Source: Bacteroidia bacterium (lineage in GTDB: Bacteria; Bacteroidota; Bacteroidia; Flavobacteriales; Flavobacteriaceae). Taken from it: DNA of 64,000 nt. Below the pieces are notes generated by a model. It was not told the origin of the DNA. It made no database searches and saw only the letters and a program-made list of their open reading frames with translations. Below, piece by piece: positions 17,338 to 25,983 of the stretch (within the stretch, counting starts at the first letter, position 1; every line of letters begins with the position of its first letter). Where the stretch lies: assembly GCA_030427585.1 (NCBI GenBank), contig JAUIBW010000013.1, positions 1 through 64,000 on the forward strand. The letters are read 5' to 3'. Position numbers and translations under genes: made by a program.

Positions 17338-17367
17338 TAGGCTAGTTTATTCCTCTAAACAAGCCTA
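17338..17367. repeat. Imperfect 12-base inverted repeat downstream of the PglF-like gene
   Basis: TAGGCTAGTTTA and TAAACAAGCCTA pair at 11 of 12 positions around a 6-base loop. Outside them AAAACATTTAG and CTAAAATGTTTT can also pair. It lies between the PglF-like gene and the wza promoter and may be a terminator, although no clean T run follows. Confidence 0.45.
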
Positions 17368-17444
17368 TCTCTTCTTACTAAAATGTTTTTGAAGGTATTT
17401 TTTCCCTTACTATAATAATACCAACTATTTTGTTATATCAAGGC

Positions 17445-19373
17445 TTATACAAGAACTTCTCGCTTACCTTGAATACTTTTTTTATTAATTTTATCAATAC
17501 TCTCGAAAGTAGAGTTATTGGAGATAAACTCTGGAACAATTTCTTTTAATTTCCCTACAATTTGATGATCCTGACTTAGTAAATTCATAATACATAGATC
17601 GTCAATTTTATCTTTTACCAATATGCAATCATTATCATCAAATCTACTTATCATTATTTTCTTGTGGTACGTTGGTAACGTATTTTCTGTATCAGCCAAG
17701 AGTTCTTCATACAATTTCTCTCCAGGTCTAAGACCAGTTATTTTTATATCTATATCTTCTGGGTATCTAAGGCCAGATAATCGTATCATTTTCTTTGCAA
17801 GGTCAAAAATCTTTACAGATTCTCCCATATCAAAGATAAATATTTCGCCTCCATTACCCATTGTTCCTGCCTCTATAACCAATTGAGAAGCTTCTGGTAT
17901 AGTCATAAAAAAGCGAGTTACATCTTTATGAGTAACTGTTAATGGACCTCCTTTTTGGATTTGTTTTTTAAATAATGGAATAACAGATCCATTTGATCCC
18001 AGTACATTTCCGAATCTAGTGGTAATAAACTTGGTATTACTGGTCCTATTAATACATTTTATATACATTTCGGCAACTCTCTTCGTTGCTCCCATTACAT
18101 TTGTAGGGTTAACTGCTTTATCTGTAGATACAAAAACAAATTTATCTACACCAAACTCAGACGATAAATCCGCTAGTTTTCGGGTTCCAAGTACATTAAT
18201 CTTAATTGCCTCACAAGGGTTATTCTCCATAAGAGGCACATGCTTATATGCCGCCGCATGAAAAACCATATTAGGTCTATATTTTTCAAATATAGTTTCT
18301 ACTCTTTGATGATCTCTTATATCAGCAACAATAGGTGTGAAATTGGTTACTCCTTTACTTAACAGTTCTTGTTGTAAATCGTATAATGGAGACTCTGCCT
18401 GATCAACCAAAACGAGGTGTCTATAGCTATAATATGAAGCTTGCCTTACTATTTCACTTCCTATTGATCCTGCAGCTCCCGTTATCAAAATTACTTTATC
18501 ATTAAGTTCTTGTGCAATATTCTGATTATCCATATTAATAGGAGCCCTTTCCAACAGGTCTTCTATCTGAATTTCTTTAATCTGAGAAACATTTAATTTA
18601 CCATCAATCCAATCATTTACGGCAGGTATTATTTTAACAACAACTTTTAGCTTAAGCAAGTTGTCAGAAATTTCTGAAAGTCTTTTCTTACTTATATGCG
18701 GAATAGATACAACAATCTCCTTAATATTATTTTTAGTGATAAAGCTTTGATCAATCATTCCCGAAGGATAAACCTTTATCCCATTAATAGTCTTACCAAT
18801 TTTTCGAGAATTATCATCGATAAAACCAACTACCGACAAAGATCTATTAGAATCATTAGTTACTGCAGCAAGGGTTATTAACCCAGAGTCTCCTGCTCCA
18901 TAAATCAATATTCTTGAAGTCTCTCCTATTTTTGATTTCACATAATAATAGCAATATTTAAACACTAAACGACTTGTAGTAAGTGTTATAATATTTAACA
19001 AATAATGCACGCAAATTATAGAAACAGGAATATTCAACAATTCTGGCATTAGTGCTAACCTACTGGACGCCATAAAGAATCCCATTAAACAAATTAAGAT
19101 AGTTACAGCAAGAAACAGGTTATAGGCATCTCTCATTCCTGTATGTCTAACTACTCCTTTGTAAGAGCCTATCATTAAAAAACTTAAGGTAGATAAACCT
19201 GCTACAATTGGCAATTGGTATATTAAATTAGTGGTATCAAAATTTAAAGTGATTCCAAATCTAATTACATATGCCAAAAAGAAATTAAAGATTGTAATTA
19301 ATACATCAATTGATAAAACAAGCCATTTAGATGCGTGTTTATGCGAATTATTTATAAGATAGCCTTTTATCAT
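17445..19373 (-). CDS. Membrane-bound UDP-GlcNAc 4,6-dehydratase, PglF/WbpM family
   Basis: The 642-residue protein has four N-terminal transmembrane helices (residues about 18-150) followed by two Rossmann regions. The first is a degenerate nucleotide-binding module (ILIYGAGDSGLITLAA). The second is the catalytic SDR with VILITGAAGSIGSEIVRQA and FVSTDKAVNPTNVMGATKR, which holds the Thr-Asp-Lys catalytic group. This is the full-length FlaA1/PglF/WbpM layout that makes UDP-4-keto-6-deoxy-HexNAc on the cytoplasmic side of the membrane. The ATG overlaps the upstream aminotransferase stop as ATGA, giving a two-gene operon that would yield a UDP-4-amino-4,6-dideoxy sugar. The exact stereochemistry cannot be read from sequence. 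Confidence 0.92.
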   Translation of the reverse strand: MIKGYLINNSHKHASKWLVLSIDVLITIFNFFLAYVIRFGITLNFDTTNLIYQLPIVAGLSTLSFLMIGSYKGVVRHTGMRDAYNLFLAVTILICLMGFFMASSRLALMPELLNIPVSIICVHYLLNIITLTTSRLVFKYCYYYVKSKIGETSRILIYGAGDSGLITLAAVTNDSNRSLSVVGFIDDNSRKIGKTINGIKVYPSGMIDQSFITKNNIKEIVVSIPHISKKRLSEISDNLLKLKVVVKIIPAVNDWIDGKLNVSQIKEIQIEDLLERAPINMDNQNIAQELNDKVILITGAAGSIGSEIVRQASYYSYRHLVLVDQAESPLYDLQQELLSKGVTNFTPIVADIRDHQRVETIFEKYRPNMVFHAAAYKHVPLMENNPCEAIKINVLGTRKLADLSSEFGVDKFVFVSTDKAVNPTNVMGATKRVAEMYIKCINRTSNTKFITTRFGNVLGSNGSVIPLFKKQIQKGGPLTVTHKDVTRFFMTIPEASQLVIEAGTMGNGGEIFIFDMGESVKIFDLAKKMIRLSGLRYPEDIDIKITGLRPGEKLYEELLADTENTLPTYHKKIMISRFDDNDCILVKDKIDDLCIMNLLSQDHQIVGKLKEIVPEFISNNSTFESIDKINKKSIQGKREVLV

Positions 19374-20503
19374 CTCAATACATTTTTAATTACTGATACA
19401 ATTCTATATAAATCATCTTCTTCAAGATTAGACCCGCTGGGTAAGCAAAGGCCACGATCAAATAGGTCATCAGAAATTCCATTGAGGTACGCATCACAAT
19501 CTGCAAATACAGTTTGTTGGTGCATGGGCTTCCATAACGGTCTTGATTCTATGTTTTCTTCTGCTAATGATAACCGTATCCCTTCTCTTAATTTATAAGA
19601 ACTGGTTTCTATACAAGTTAACCATCTATTAGAATGATACCCCAAAGGTTCTTCTAAAAATTTTATCTCAGATGAATCTTCAAGATTCTTTTTGTAAAAT
19701 TCAAAATTACTACGTCTATTAGTTATATGGGCATCCAAAACTTCCATCTGTCCTCTTCCAATACCTGCTGTAATATTACTCATCCTGTAATTATATCCTA
19801 TTTCAGAATGTTCATAATGAGGTGCATCGTCTCTGGCTTGAGTTGCCAAAAAAATGGCCTTATTTTTATATTCTTGTTTTTTAGAAACAAGTGCTCCACC
19901 ACCAGATGTAGTAATAATCTTATTCCCATTAAATGATAGAATTGCAATATCTCCAAAAGTTCCACATTTAATTCCTTGATAAGAACTTCCCAAGGCTTCT
20001 GCGCTATCTTCTAATATTGGAATTTTATATTCTGAAGCAATCTTATGAATAGCATCTACATTATATGGCATTCCATATAAATGCACTGTAATAATTGCTT
20101 TAGGCTTTTTACCTTTTGCAATTCTATCTTTTATTGCTATTTCTAATTGATCTGGACATAGATTCCAGGTACTTCTTTCGCTATCAATAAATATAGGTTT
20201 AGCACCAAGGTATACAATTGGATTAGCTGAGGCAGCAAATGTCATACTTTGGCATAACACTTCATCACCTACTGTAACCCCAAGTAATTTTAATCCAAGG
20301 TGTAATGCAGCCGTACCAGAACTTAATGCTGCTACATAAACATCTTCGTCAAGGTAATTTTCAATATCACTTTCAAATCCATTAACGTTTGGACCCAAAG
20401 GTGCTACCCAATTTGTGTCAAATGCTTCTTTTATAAATTTTTGCTCTGATCCACCCATATGCGGTGAAGAAAGCCATATTTTTTTTGAATCAATTATATT
20501 CAT
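19370..20503 (-). CDS. PLP-dependent sugar aminotransferase, DegT/DnrJ (PglE-like)
   Basis: The 377-residue enzyme has all the marks of the DegT/DnrJ/EryC1/StrS family: ALSSGTAALHLGLKLLGV near the N-terminus, LEDSAEALGS, and SFNGNKIITTSGGGAL with the PLP lysine at about residue 195. It probably aminates the 4-keto group made by the PglF-like dehydratase encoded next, with which it overlaps by four bases. The start at 20503 (MNIIDSKKIWLSSPHMGG) is chosen because family members begin with this strand. An upstream frame to 20593 has no conserved sequence. PglD-type acetyltransferase genes lie at 30117 and 27109, completing a bacillosamine-type route. Confidence 0.92.
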   Translation of the reverse strand: MNIIDSKKIWLSSPHMGGSEQKFIKEAFDTNWVAPLGPNVNGFESDIENYLDEDVYVAALSSGTAALHLGLKLLGVTVGDEVLCQSMTFAASANPIVYLGAKPIFIDSERSTWNLCPDQLEIAIKDRIAKGKKPKAIITVHLYGMPYNVDAIHKIASEYKIPILEDSAEALGSSYQGIKCGTFGDIAILSFNGNKIITTSGGGALVSKKQEYKNKAIFLATQARDDAPHYEHSEIGYNYRMSNITAGIGRGQMEVLDAHITNRRSNFEFYKKNLEDSSEIKFLEEPLGYHSNRWLTCIETSSYKLREGIRLSLAEENIESRPLWKPMHQQTVFADCDAYLNGISDDLFDRGLCLPSGSNLEEDDLYRIVSVIKNVLR

Positions 20504-21180
20504 AATTTTCCCATTAATAATGAACAATAATTTCCTGTTGACATAACAATTACACAATATGCATAATGACTCGTCAACTCTTTTTGATGACAATCTAAAA
20601 AACGCTGGAAGAAGGGGGGTAGAACTTCCTTTTCTGAACTTATTTTATATTTGTTTTCCAAGGCTAAAATAGTCTAGTTAAATCAATTAACAATTCAAAA
20701 TCTAATTTTTTAGACAGAATACTTAAAAAAAACGTTCAATGACTCACGTTTACCTAAATATTGTCTTACAATACGGAAATCCCGTAAGAAAAATATTATA
20801 GATACACTATAATATTACTTGTAATAAGAAACGAATTTAAACTCAAAATCATATTTCATCACAAAATTAAATATATTAAATTGTCGAAATTCATTTTTCA
20901 TATTACTTTTTTGTAAACTATTTTGGGTAGTACAAGTATAGCTTATTAGTACATTAATTTCATGGGGATAACACCTATTTATAAAGGGGTGTATTCCCCA
21001 TCGCAAGATATTCTTTAACAAATAACTTCATGTCCTGTATTAAGAAAAAAAATAACTTGATAAATATTTGATTTATAAAATTAAATACACAAAATTTATG
21101 CCTTTCAATAGCAATGAGATTTTTTCGTAATATTTCTTTGCATAATCCTTCTCCAAATTATATAATTATAAACAGTATAG
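20504..21180. other. 677-base divergent intergenic region
   Basis: This AT-rich gap separates the divergent PglE-like and MBOAT genes. I see no convincing gene: a 68-codon minus-strand frame at 20815-21021 has no recognisable feature. It contains a 40-base hairpin at 20962-21001, the palindrome TATTACTTGTAATA at 20813-20826, and TACGG/CCGTA at 20772-20786. A -7-like TATTTCTTTG at 21131-21140, with a non-standard spacer, precedes the MBOAT ATG. It is the largest candidate control region of the locus. Confidence 0.6.
20962..21001. repeat. 40-base inverted repeat in the divergent region
   Basis: ATGGGGATAACACC (20962-20975) and GGTGTATTCCCCAT (20988-21001) pair at 12 of 14 positions around a 12-base AT-rich centre. 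It is unusually G/C-rich for this region and no T run follows, so an operator or RNA structure is more likely than a terminator. Confidence 0.55.
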
Positions 21181-22632
21181 ATGTTATTTAATTCTTTAGA
21201 TTTTTTTATATTCCTGCCAGTCGTCTTTGTTCTTTACTGGTTTATTTTCTATAAAAAAATTCAGGTTCAGAATTTTTTTATACTTATCGCCAGCTATATC
21301 TTTTATGGCTTATGGGACTGGAGATTTCTATTTCTTATACTAGCAAGTACTGTTGTTGACTTTTTTATCGGTCAGGCTATTTATGTCAATGATGCTATTT
21401 CAAAAAGAAAAGCCTGGTTATGGATAAGTGTAATTTTTAACATAGGTCTTTTAGGCTTCTTTAAATACTACAATTTCTTTATAGGGTCCTGGATAGATTT
21501 TCTTTCTGTTTTCGGATACGAACTTAAAAGTACATGGACACTACAAATTATTTTACCTGTTGGAATATCTTTTTATACGTTTCAGACCATGTCGTATTCA
21601 TTAGATATTTATTACAAAAGATTAACACCTACCAAGAATTTTATCGCATTTGCAACATTTGTTAGTTTTTTCCCTCAATTGGTTGCTGGCCCTATAGAGA
21701 GGGCTTCTAATCTCTTATCACAAATCACTTCTAAAAGAACTTTTAATTATATACAATGTACAGAAGGTTTAAAGCTTATACTCTGGGGGTTATTTAAGAA
21801 AATAGTCATTGCAGATTCTATTGCGCCAATTGTAGATGATATTTTTCTGAATTATAATGACTATTCTGCTTCTACTTTGATCCTGGGCGTATCGCTTTTT
21901 AGTTTTCAGGTCTATGGAGATTTTAGCGGGTATTCTGATATTGCTATAGGAACAGCAAAACTATTTGGAATAGAATTAATGTCTAATTTTAAGTTTCCAA
22001 CATTTTCTAGAAATGTTGCCGAATATTGGCAACGATGGCACGTTTCTTTATCTACCTGGTTTAGACATTATGTATACATTCCTCTTGGCGGAAGCAGAGT
22101 AAGTAAACTTAAATCGGTTAGAAATATTATTATTATTTTCTTAGTAAGTGGTTTCTGGCATGGTGCAAACTGGACTTTTATTGTATGGGGGGCAATTCAT
22201 GCTGCTTTATACATTCCTGTTTTTTTAATGGGGAGAAATCGTATTTATATGAATACAGTAGTAGCAGAAAATCGTTGGTTTCCTTCGTTAACAGAAATCT
22301 CACAAATTTTACTCACTTTTATATTAGTTACATTTTCTAGAGTCTTCTTTAGATCAGAGTCCATTACAGATGCTTTTGGTTTTTTAGAGCAGATATATTC
22401 TAATTTTTCTTATGAAACCTACCAACACCCATTAGGGTATCGTATGATAGATTATTTTATTTTACTAGGACTTTTTATTTTATATGAATTTAGGATTAGA
22501 AGAGATGAGCGTGCTCCCTTTAAATTTAAGTCTAAAATCGTGAGATTCGTTGCATATACTTTAGTAATTTTAGGAATGTTATTGTTCTTTGATGACAATA
22601 TAGACAGATCATTTATTTATTTCCAATTCTAA
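21181..22632 (+). CDS. MBOAT family O-acyltransferase, AlgI-like (pair 1)
   Basis: This is a 483-residue polytopic inner-membrane protein of about 11-12 helices. It has the conserved MBOAT sequences FPQLVAGPIERA and RWHVSLSTWFRHYVYIPLGG (first histidine about 287). The presumed catalytic histidine lies in FWHGANW, at about 327. It ends in FIYFQF. AlgI-type MBOATs take an acyl group from a cytoplasmic donor and pass it through the membrane, usually to a partner SGNH protein that transfers it to polysaccharide. The next gene, 53 bases downstream, is such a partner. It is the only MBOAT on the plus strand here. The acyl group is unknown, and acetyl is the default guess. Confidence 0.92.
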   Translation: MLFNSLDFFIFLPVVFVLYWFIFYKKIQVQNFFILIASYIFYGLWDWRFLFLILASTVVDFFIGQAIYVNDAISKRKAWLWISVIFNIGLLGFFKYYNFFIGSWIDFLSVFGYELKSTWTLQIILPVGISFYTFQTMSYSLDIYYKRLTPTKNFIAFATFVSFFPQLVAGPIERASNLLSQITSKRTFNYIQCTEGLKLILWGLFKKIVIADSIAPIVDDIFLNYNDYSASTLILGVSLFSFQVYGDFSGYSDIAIGTAKLFGIELMSNFKFPTFSRNVAEYWQRWHVSLSTWFRHYVYIPLGGSRVSKLKSVRNIIIIFLVSGFWHGANWTFIVWGAIHAALYIPVFLMGRNRIYMNTVVAENRWFPSLTEISQILLTFILVTFSRVFFRSESITDAFGFLEQIYSNFSYETYQHPLGYRMIDYFILLGLFILYEFRIRRDERAPFKFKSKIVRFVAYTLVILGMLLFFDDNIDRSFIYFQF

Positions 22633-22685
22633 TTAAAAATAGATAATGACAATAAAAAAACATTATGATATAATTTAAAAGTCGC

Positions 22686-23657
22686 ATGAAAAAACTTATA
22701 ATCAAAAGTATCTTATACGTTTTTTTAATACTTATTGTGTTAGAAGGATTAGTACGTGTTTTTCATTTAGGAAAAGACACTCCTACCCGATTTCTCGACA
22801 AATATAAAGTAGAAAAATGGAAGCCAAATCAAAATGGTTTTTCTGTTACCGGAAACAGAAGACAAAATTTTTCAGAATATCATATTAATACAACAGGATA
22901 TAATTCATATAGAGAATTTACCCCAACAAAAGATAAAATAGAAGTAGCATTGGTTGGAGATTCGTTTATAGAAGGGTTTCATCAAAACTACTATAACTCT
23001 ATTGGTAAAAAGATTGAAAATGTTATTCCCGAAATTGAAGTATATGAATATGGCTATGCCGGCTATGATTTTGCAGATCAACTACATCTGGTACATTCAT
23101 ATGCATCGCAATTCGACCTTATTGATCACGTTATTTTAGGTATAAAATTCTCTAACGACCTAACCCGTGCAGAATATCAGGTTGTTAATAGTCGGTTAGC
23201 CTTAGAATCCCCCATGAATAAAATGCTTAAAAAAAGTAAACTAATAGTGTATTGTAAAAGTATTGGAATTTTAGACCCTCCTCAGGAATTTATGTATCGA
23301 CTAATTAATATTTTTAAACCTAAGAAAAAAACAGTTTCGATAGATGAAGCCGAAACATTGAGAATTAAAAAGAAAAATGAAGAAAAATATCTGGCAAACT
23401 TCAAAAGTTTGGTTTCTAAATACGGATATGATAAAAAACGATTTACACTTCTTTTAGACTCCAGAATAACAAGCCCTCTATTTTTATCGTATTTAGAAAA
23501 AAATGGATTTAATTACATTGATTTCTCGACCTCTTTTGAAACTTCTGATCGCTCTACTACTTTGATCTATGACAGACACTGGAATAATCATGGTAGGGAT
23601 ATCATAGCAAAGGATATTATCCAATATTTAAGAGATACTAATTTTGTAAAAAACTAA
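22686..23657 (+). CDS. Membrane-anchored SGNH-type acyltransferase partner (pair 1)
   Basis: The 323-residue protein has an N-terminal membrane anchor (KSILYVFLILIVLEGLVRVF) and a periplasmic SGNH-hydrolase-like domain. Block I is VALVGDSFIEGF with serine in GDS, and block V is YDRHWNNHG with the Asp-x-x-His-like pair. This arrangement resembles AlgJ/AlgX/DltD-like proteins that finish MBOAT-driven O-acylation outside the cytoplasm. It lies immediately downstream of an MBOAT gene on the same strand. Its stop overlaps that of the convergent AraC-family gene by four bases. The motifs support the fold, and the transfer role rests on the pairing. Confidence 0.8.
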   Translation: MKKLIIKSILYVFLILIVLEGLVRVFHLGKDTPTRFLDKYKVEKWKPNQNGFSVTGNRRQNFSEYHINTTGYNSYREFTPTKDKIEVALVGDSFIEGFHQNYYNSIGKKIENVIPEIEVYEYGYAGYDFADQLHLVHSYASQFDLIDHVILGIKFSNDLTRAEYQVVNSRLALESPMNKMLKKSKLIVYCKSIGILDPPQEFMYRLINIFKPKKKTVSIDEAETLRIKKKNEEKYLANFKSLVSKYGYDKKRFTLLLDSRITSPLFLSYLEKNGFNYIDFSTSFETSDRSTTLIYDRHWNNHGRDIIAKDIIQYLRDTNFVKN

Positions 23658-24475
23658 TATCTCTCTGATACTCTTATTGATTTATCATAAAAGTGATATT
23701 CATAATTTTTTGCCACAAAGTAATCAGAAGGCTTTTCTTTGGCAAAACGCTGAAACTCATTAATAAAATGACTTTGATCGTAATAACCATGATCTAATGC
23801 AGTAGATAAATATTCTGAATTTCTGTTTAACAGTATTTTTTTTACAGTGGCTTCAAACCGTATAATTCGTTGAATTTTCTTTGGCGTAATGCCAAATTGA
23901 GATTTAAAATTTCTTTCAAATTGTCGATAACTCAAATTAGTATAAGCAGCTAATTCTTTTAAAGAAATTGAATTATACTGTTTATATAAAGAATGCATGA
24001 TAGCATCCCATTTTTCGTTTTGCTTATCATGGTAATCATATAAACATTTAAGTAAAAAAGATTCTATGCATTTAATTTTATCATTAATAGTACGATACTC
24101 ATTTAGCTTTTCTAAAAAATCCTTCCCCTTAGTTCCCCAAATATCCTCGACAGAAGCAAACCGATTATTTAGCTCTATATATGGAATTGAAGAAAAATGA
24201 CGAAAAGCCCCGCTTTTAAATCGAACAGATATAAAAGAAACATCACTAAACTCATTTATGTGTACTATTGAATTTCTAGGACAAATAATATGTCCATGAT
24301 CACATTTATGATTATTTATTAGCAATGGTTTATGAGTATGAAATAGCAATTCTAAACCAGTACCCGGCAAAATAACGGGTAGTTTAAATGCCCCCGAATG
24401 TTTTAGTACATAAATCCGGTCAACATATTTTGCCAAGCTTTTATTAGGCTTATATGACGTTTTATGGATTAACAA
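23654..24475 (-). CDS. AraC-family transcriptional regulator
   Basis: The 273-residue protein has an N-terminal effector region (LPGTGLELLFHTHKPLL) and a C-terminal double helix-turn-helix at about 165-260. The latter contains SLKELAAYTNLSYRQFERNF and DHGYYDQSHFINEFQRFAK, a typical AraC/XylS domain. No ATG precedes the conserved part. TTG at 24475 directly follows the TAA of the monooxygenase-like gene, so the two are one transcript. It may regulate that gene, possibly through the 24774-24793 palindrome, or the surrounding polysaccharide genes. It is the only dedicated DNA-binding regulator in the polysaccharide region of the window. Confidence 0.88.
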   Translation of the reverse strand: MLIHKTSYKPNKSLAKYVDRIYVLKHSGAFKLPVILPGTGLELLFHTHKPLLINNHKCDHGHIICPRNSIVHINEFSDVSFISVRFKSGAFRHFSSIPYIELNNRFASVEDIWGTKGKDFLEKLNEYRTINDKIKCIESFLLKCLYDYHDKQNEKWDAIMHSLYKQYNSISLKELAAYTNLSYRQFERNFKSQFGITPKKIQRIIRFEATVKKILLNRNSEYLSTALDHGYYDQSHFINEFQRFAKEKPSDYFVAKNYEYHFYDKSIRVSERY

Positions 24476-24754
24476 TTAGAAGACTTCTATTATTGGTTCT
24501 GATGTAAGCATTGAGGATACCTGCGAGATAAACTCTTTAAAATGATTCGAAGAATTATGTGCATCAACTGCCTTCATATTCGTATATTCCTCATAAAAAA
24601 TAAATTCTGTATCGACATCTATTTCTTGATATAAACGATAGGTCATACAATCTTCTTCTAAATTACTTTCCCGAACCATCTTTTTTGCATGTATCAAAAA
24701 TTGTTCACTACTTTCTTTCTGTACACTTAATCGTGCTATAACTGTTTTTTTCAT
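24476..24754 (-). CDS. Antibiotic biosynthesis monooxygenase-like (ABM) small protein
   Basis: At 92 residues this is a single ABM/ferredoxin-like domain: beta strand TVIARLSVQ, helix SSEQFLIHAKKMVRESNLEE, then CMTYRLYQEIDVDTEFIFYEEY and NSSNHFKEFISQVSSML. Members include cofactor-free quinol monooxygenases (YgiN) and enzymes of unknown substrate. It is co-transcribed with the AraC-family gene and has no evident link to glycan assembly, so the two may be a small stress module lying inside the locus. A -7-like box only five bases before the ATG suggests a leaderless or nearly leaderless message. Confidence 0.82.
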   Translation of the reverse strand: MKKTVIARLSVQKESSEQFLIHAKKMVRESNLEEDCMTYRLYQEIDVDTEFIFYEEYTNMKAVDAHNSSNHFKEFISQVSSMLTSEPIIEVF

Positions 24755-24758
24755 ATCA

Positions 24759-24766
24759 CAAATATA
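24759..24766 (-). promoter_or_regulatory. Candidate -7 box of the ABM/araC pair
   Basis: The minus strand reads TATATTTG, matching TANNTTTG, only five bases upstream of the ATG at 24754. No -33 element is found at normal spacing. Confidence 0.3.
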
Positions 24767-24773
24767 TACCGAC

Positions 24774-24793
24774 TTACAATGCCAGGATTGTAA
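24774..24793. promoter_or_regulatory. Palindrome upstream of ABM/araC, possible operator
   Basis: TTACAAT and ATTGTAA are perfect inverted copies around the 6-base centre GCCAGG. The site is just upstream of the candidate promoter of the ABM/araC pair and just beyond the stop of the 24808 gene. Autoregulation is possible but not shown. Confidence 0.45.
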
Positions 24794-24807
24794 AAAAACG
24801 ACATCAT

Positions 24808-25983
24808 TTAGGAGACATATGAACTGGTTTCGAAAACAATTTTTTGCATCTTCGATTTCCCAATAATCAAATATGTATTTTCTTCTTCTAATACTTTTAA
24901 CACTCTAACATCTGATACTTTTTCTATACTGGTATACAGAAAATCAAATACAATTTTCCTTAAAAAACGATACTCGGTGCTATTATAATCTATTATAGGG
25001 TATTGCTTATCATGCTGTACTTCTATTATAGGTAATGCCTGATATTTCGGTTCTTGTAAGACAACAGTATTCTTTTTTCGTTTTGCTTTATATTTTTTAT
25101 ACCGAACATAGGCTATTTTAAAAACAAACTCTTTCAAACTTATTTTCAAATATTCAATCGTAGCACTAACAGCAGCAGAAATAGATTTTTTAGGATAGAT
25201 TATTTGGTGTTCAAAATTATAAATATGATTACACCATTCTCTCTTATAAGTAAGATCTCCCATCCCCATCTCATAAGACTTATGACCATTGGCAATACAC
25301 CAATCTAATTTCTTATAAATCTCTACACTTCCTAAGCTAAATTTTTGGTAATCAATATCATAGGATGATATTGCACTAAATAGTCGTTTATAAAAATGAT
25401 TATTAAGTGATATTACTATAGGATTATTATCGTCATAAACAACAAACAATGATGCTTTTTTTTGATTGATTAAAGAAAAATATATGTTTTTATAATGGTC
25501 CCATCGAATAAGACTTTGACTCACATCGTTACGCTGTTTAAATCTTCTAATCAACATTTTCTCTAAACAGTCCATCAATAGATTATACTCCTCCTCTCCT
25601 ATTGCACCATAATATGTTTTATATGAAATCTGAAAACACGATTCGAGTCGTTTTACTCTTCTTCTTATTCCTTTTGCATTACTCCTGAAACGATATTTTA
25701 TATAAGCATCTGCACTTACAAAACCATCGAGAAAAATAGCGTACCCCTTAAAAAACTGATGAACTCTTTTTAGGTTAAATACTCTTGCATTAAGCTCAGG
25801 TTTCAAATAATCAGCTATAAAGAAAACCGAATAAACCTTATCTGGGTTATTTATTAGCTTCTCATCATAATCTGGATTGATTAGTTCTTCTTCACTTTCT
25901 AAATTACTAATCTTAGGAAATATTTTGGGAATCAATCCTTTTTCAAAAAGCTCAAAAAAGTAATCTATCTGGACCTTTTTCAT
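24808..25983 (-). CDS. GNAT-fold acyltransferase, BcsL/CelD-like
   Basis: The 391-residue protein resembles the Acetyltransf_6 (CelD/BcsL) group of double-GNAT acyltransferases. Residues about 105-265 hold the characteristic run of an arginine-rich helix (SNAKGIRRRVKRLESCF), ASLFVVYDDNNPIVISLNNH and SLGSVEIYKKLDWCIANGHK, then YEMGMGDLTYKREWCN. There is no signal peptide or obvious membrane helix, so it should work in the cytoplasm. Its ATG overlaps the stop of the upstream GNAT by four bases. The pair probably adds acyl or aminoacyl groups to nucleotide- or lipid-linked sugars. The donor may be a CoA, ACP or aminoacyl-tRNA. Confidence 0.65.
   Translation of the reverse strand: MKKVQIDYFFELFEKGLIPKIFPKISNLESEEELINPDYDEKLINNPDKVYSVFFIADYLKPELNARVFNLKRVHQFFKGYAIFLDGFVSADAYIKYRFRSNAKGIRRRVKRLESCFQISYKTYYGAIGEEEYNLLMDCLEKMLIRRFKQRNDVSQSLIRWDHYKNIYFSLINQKKASLFVVYDDNNPIVISLNNHFYKRLFSAISSYDIDYQKFSLGSVEIYKKLDWCIANGHKSYEMGMGDLTYKREWCNHIYNFEHQIIYPKKSISAAVSATIEYLKISLKEFVFKIAYVRYKKYKAKRKKNTVVLQEPKYQALPIIEVQHDKQYPIIDYNSTEYRFLRKIVFDFLYTSIEKVSDVRVLKVLEEENTYLIIGKSKMQKIVFETSSYVS

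Noticed and set aside
20504-20593. N-terminal extension of the PglE-like aminotransferase
   Set aside because: The extra 30 residues are cysteine-rich and unlike the family; the ATG at 20503 gives the standard start.
20815-21021. 68-codon minus-strand frame in the divergent region
   Set aside because: No recognisable domain or clear start signal, it lies over the 40-base dyad, and its composition is that of AT-rich noncoding DNA.
21181-22632. MBOAT genes as alginate biosynthesis genes (algI)
   Set aside because: None of the alginate genes (alg8, alg44, algD, algE) are present, so only the family name MBOAT is justified.
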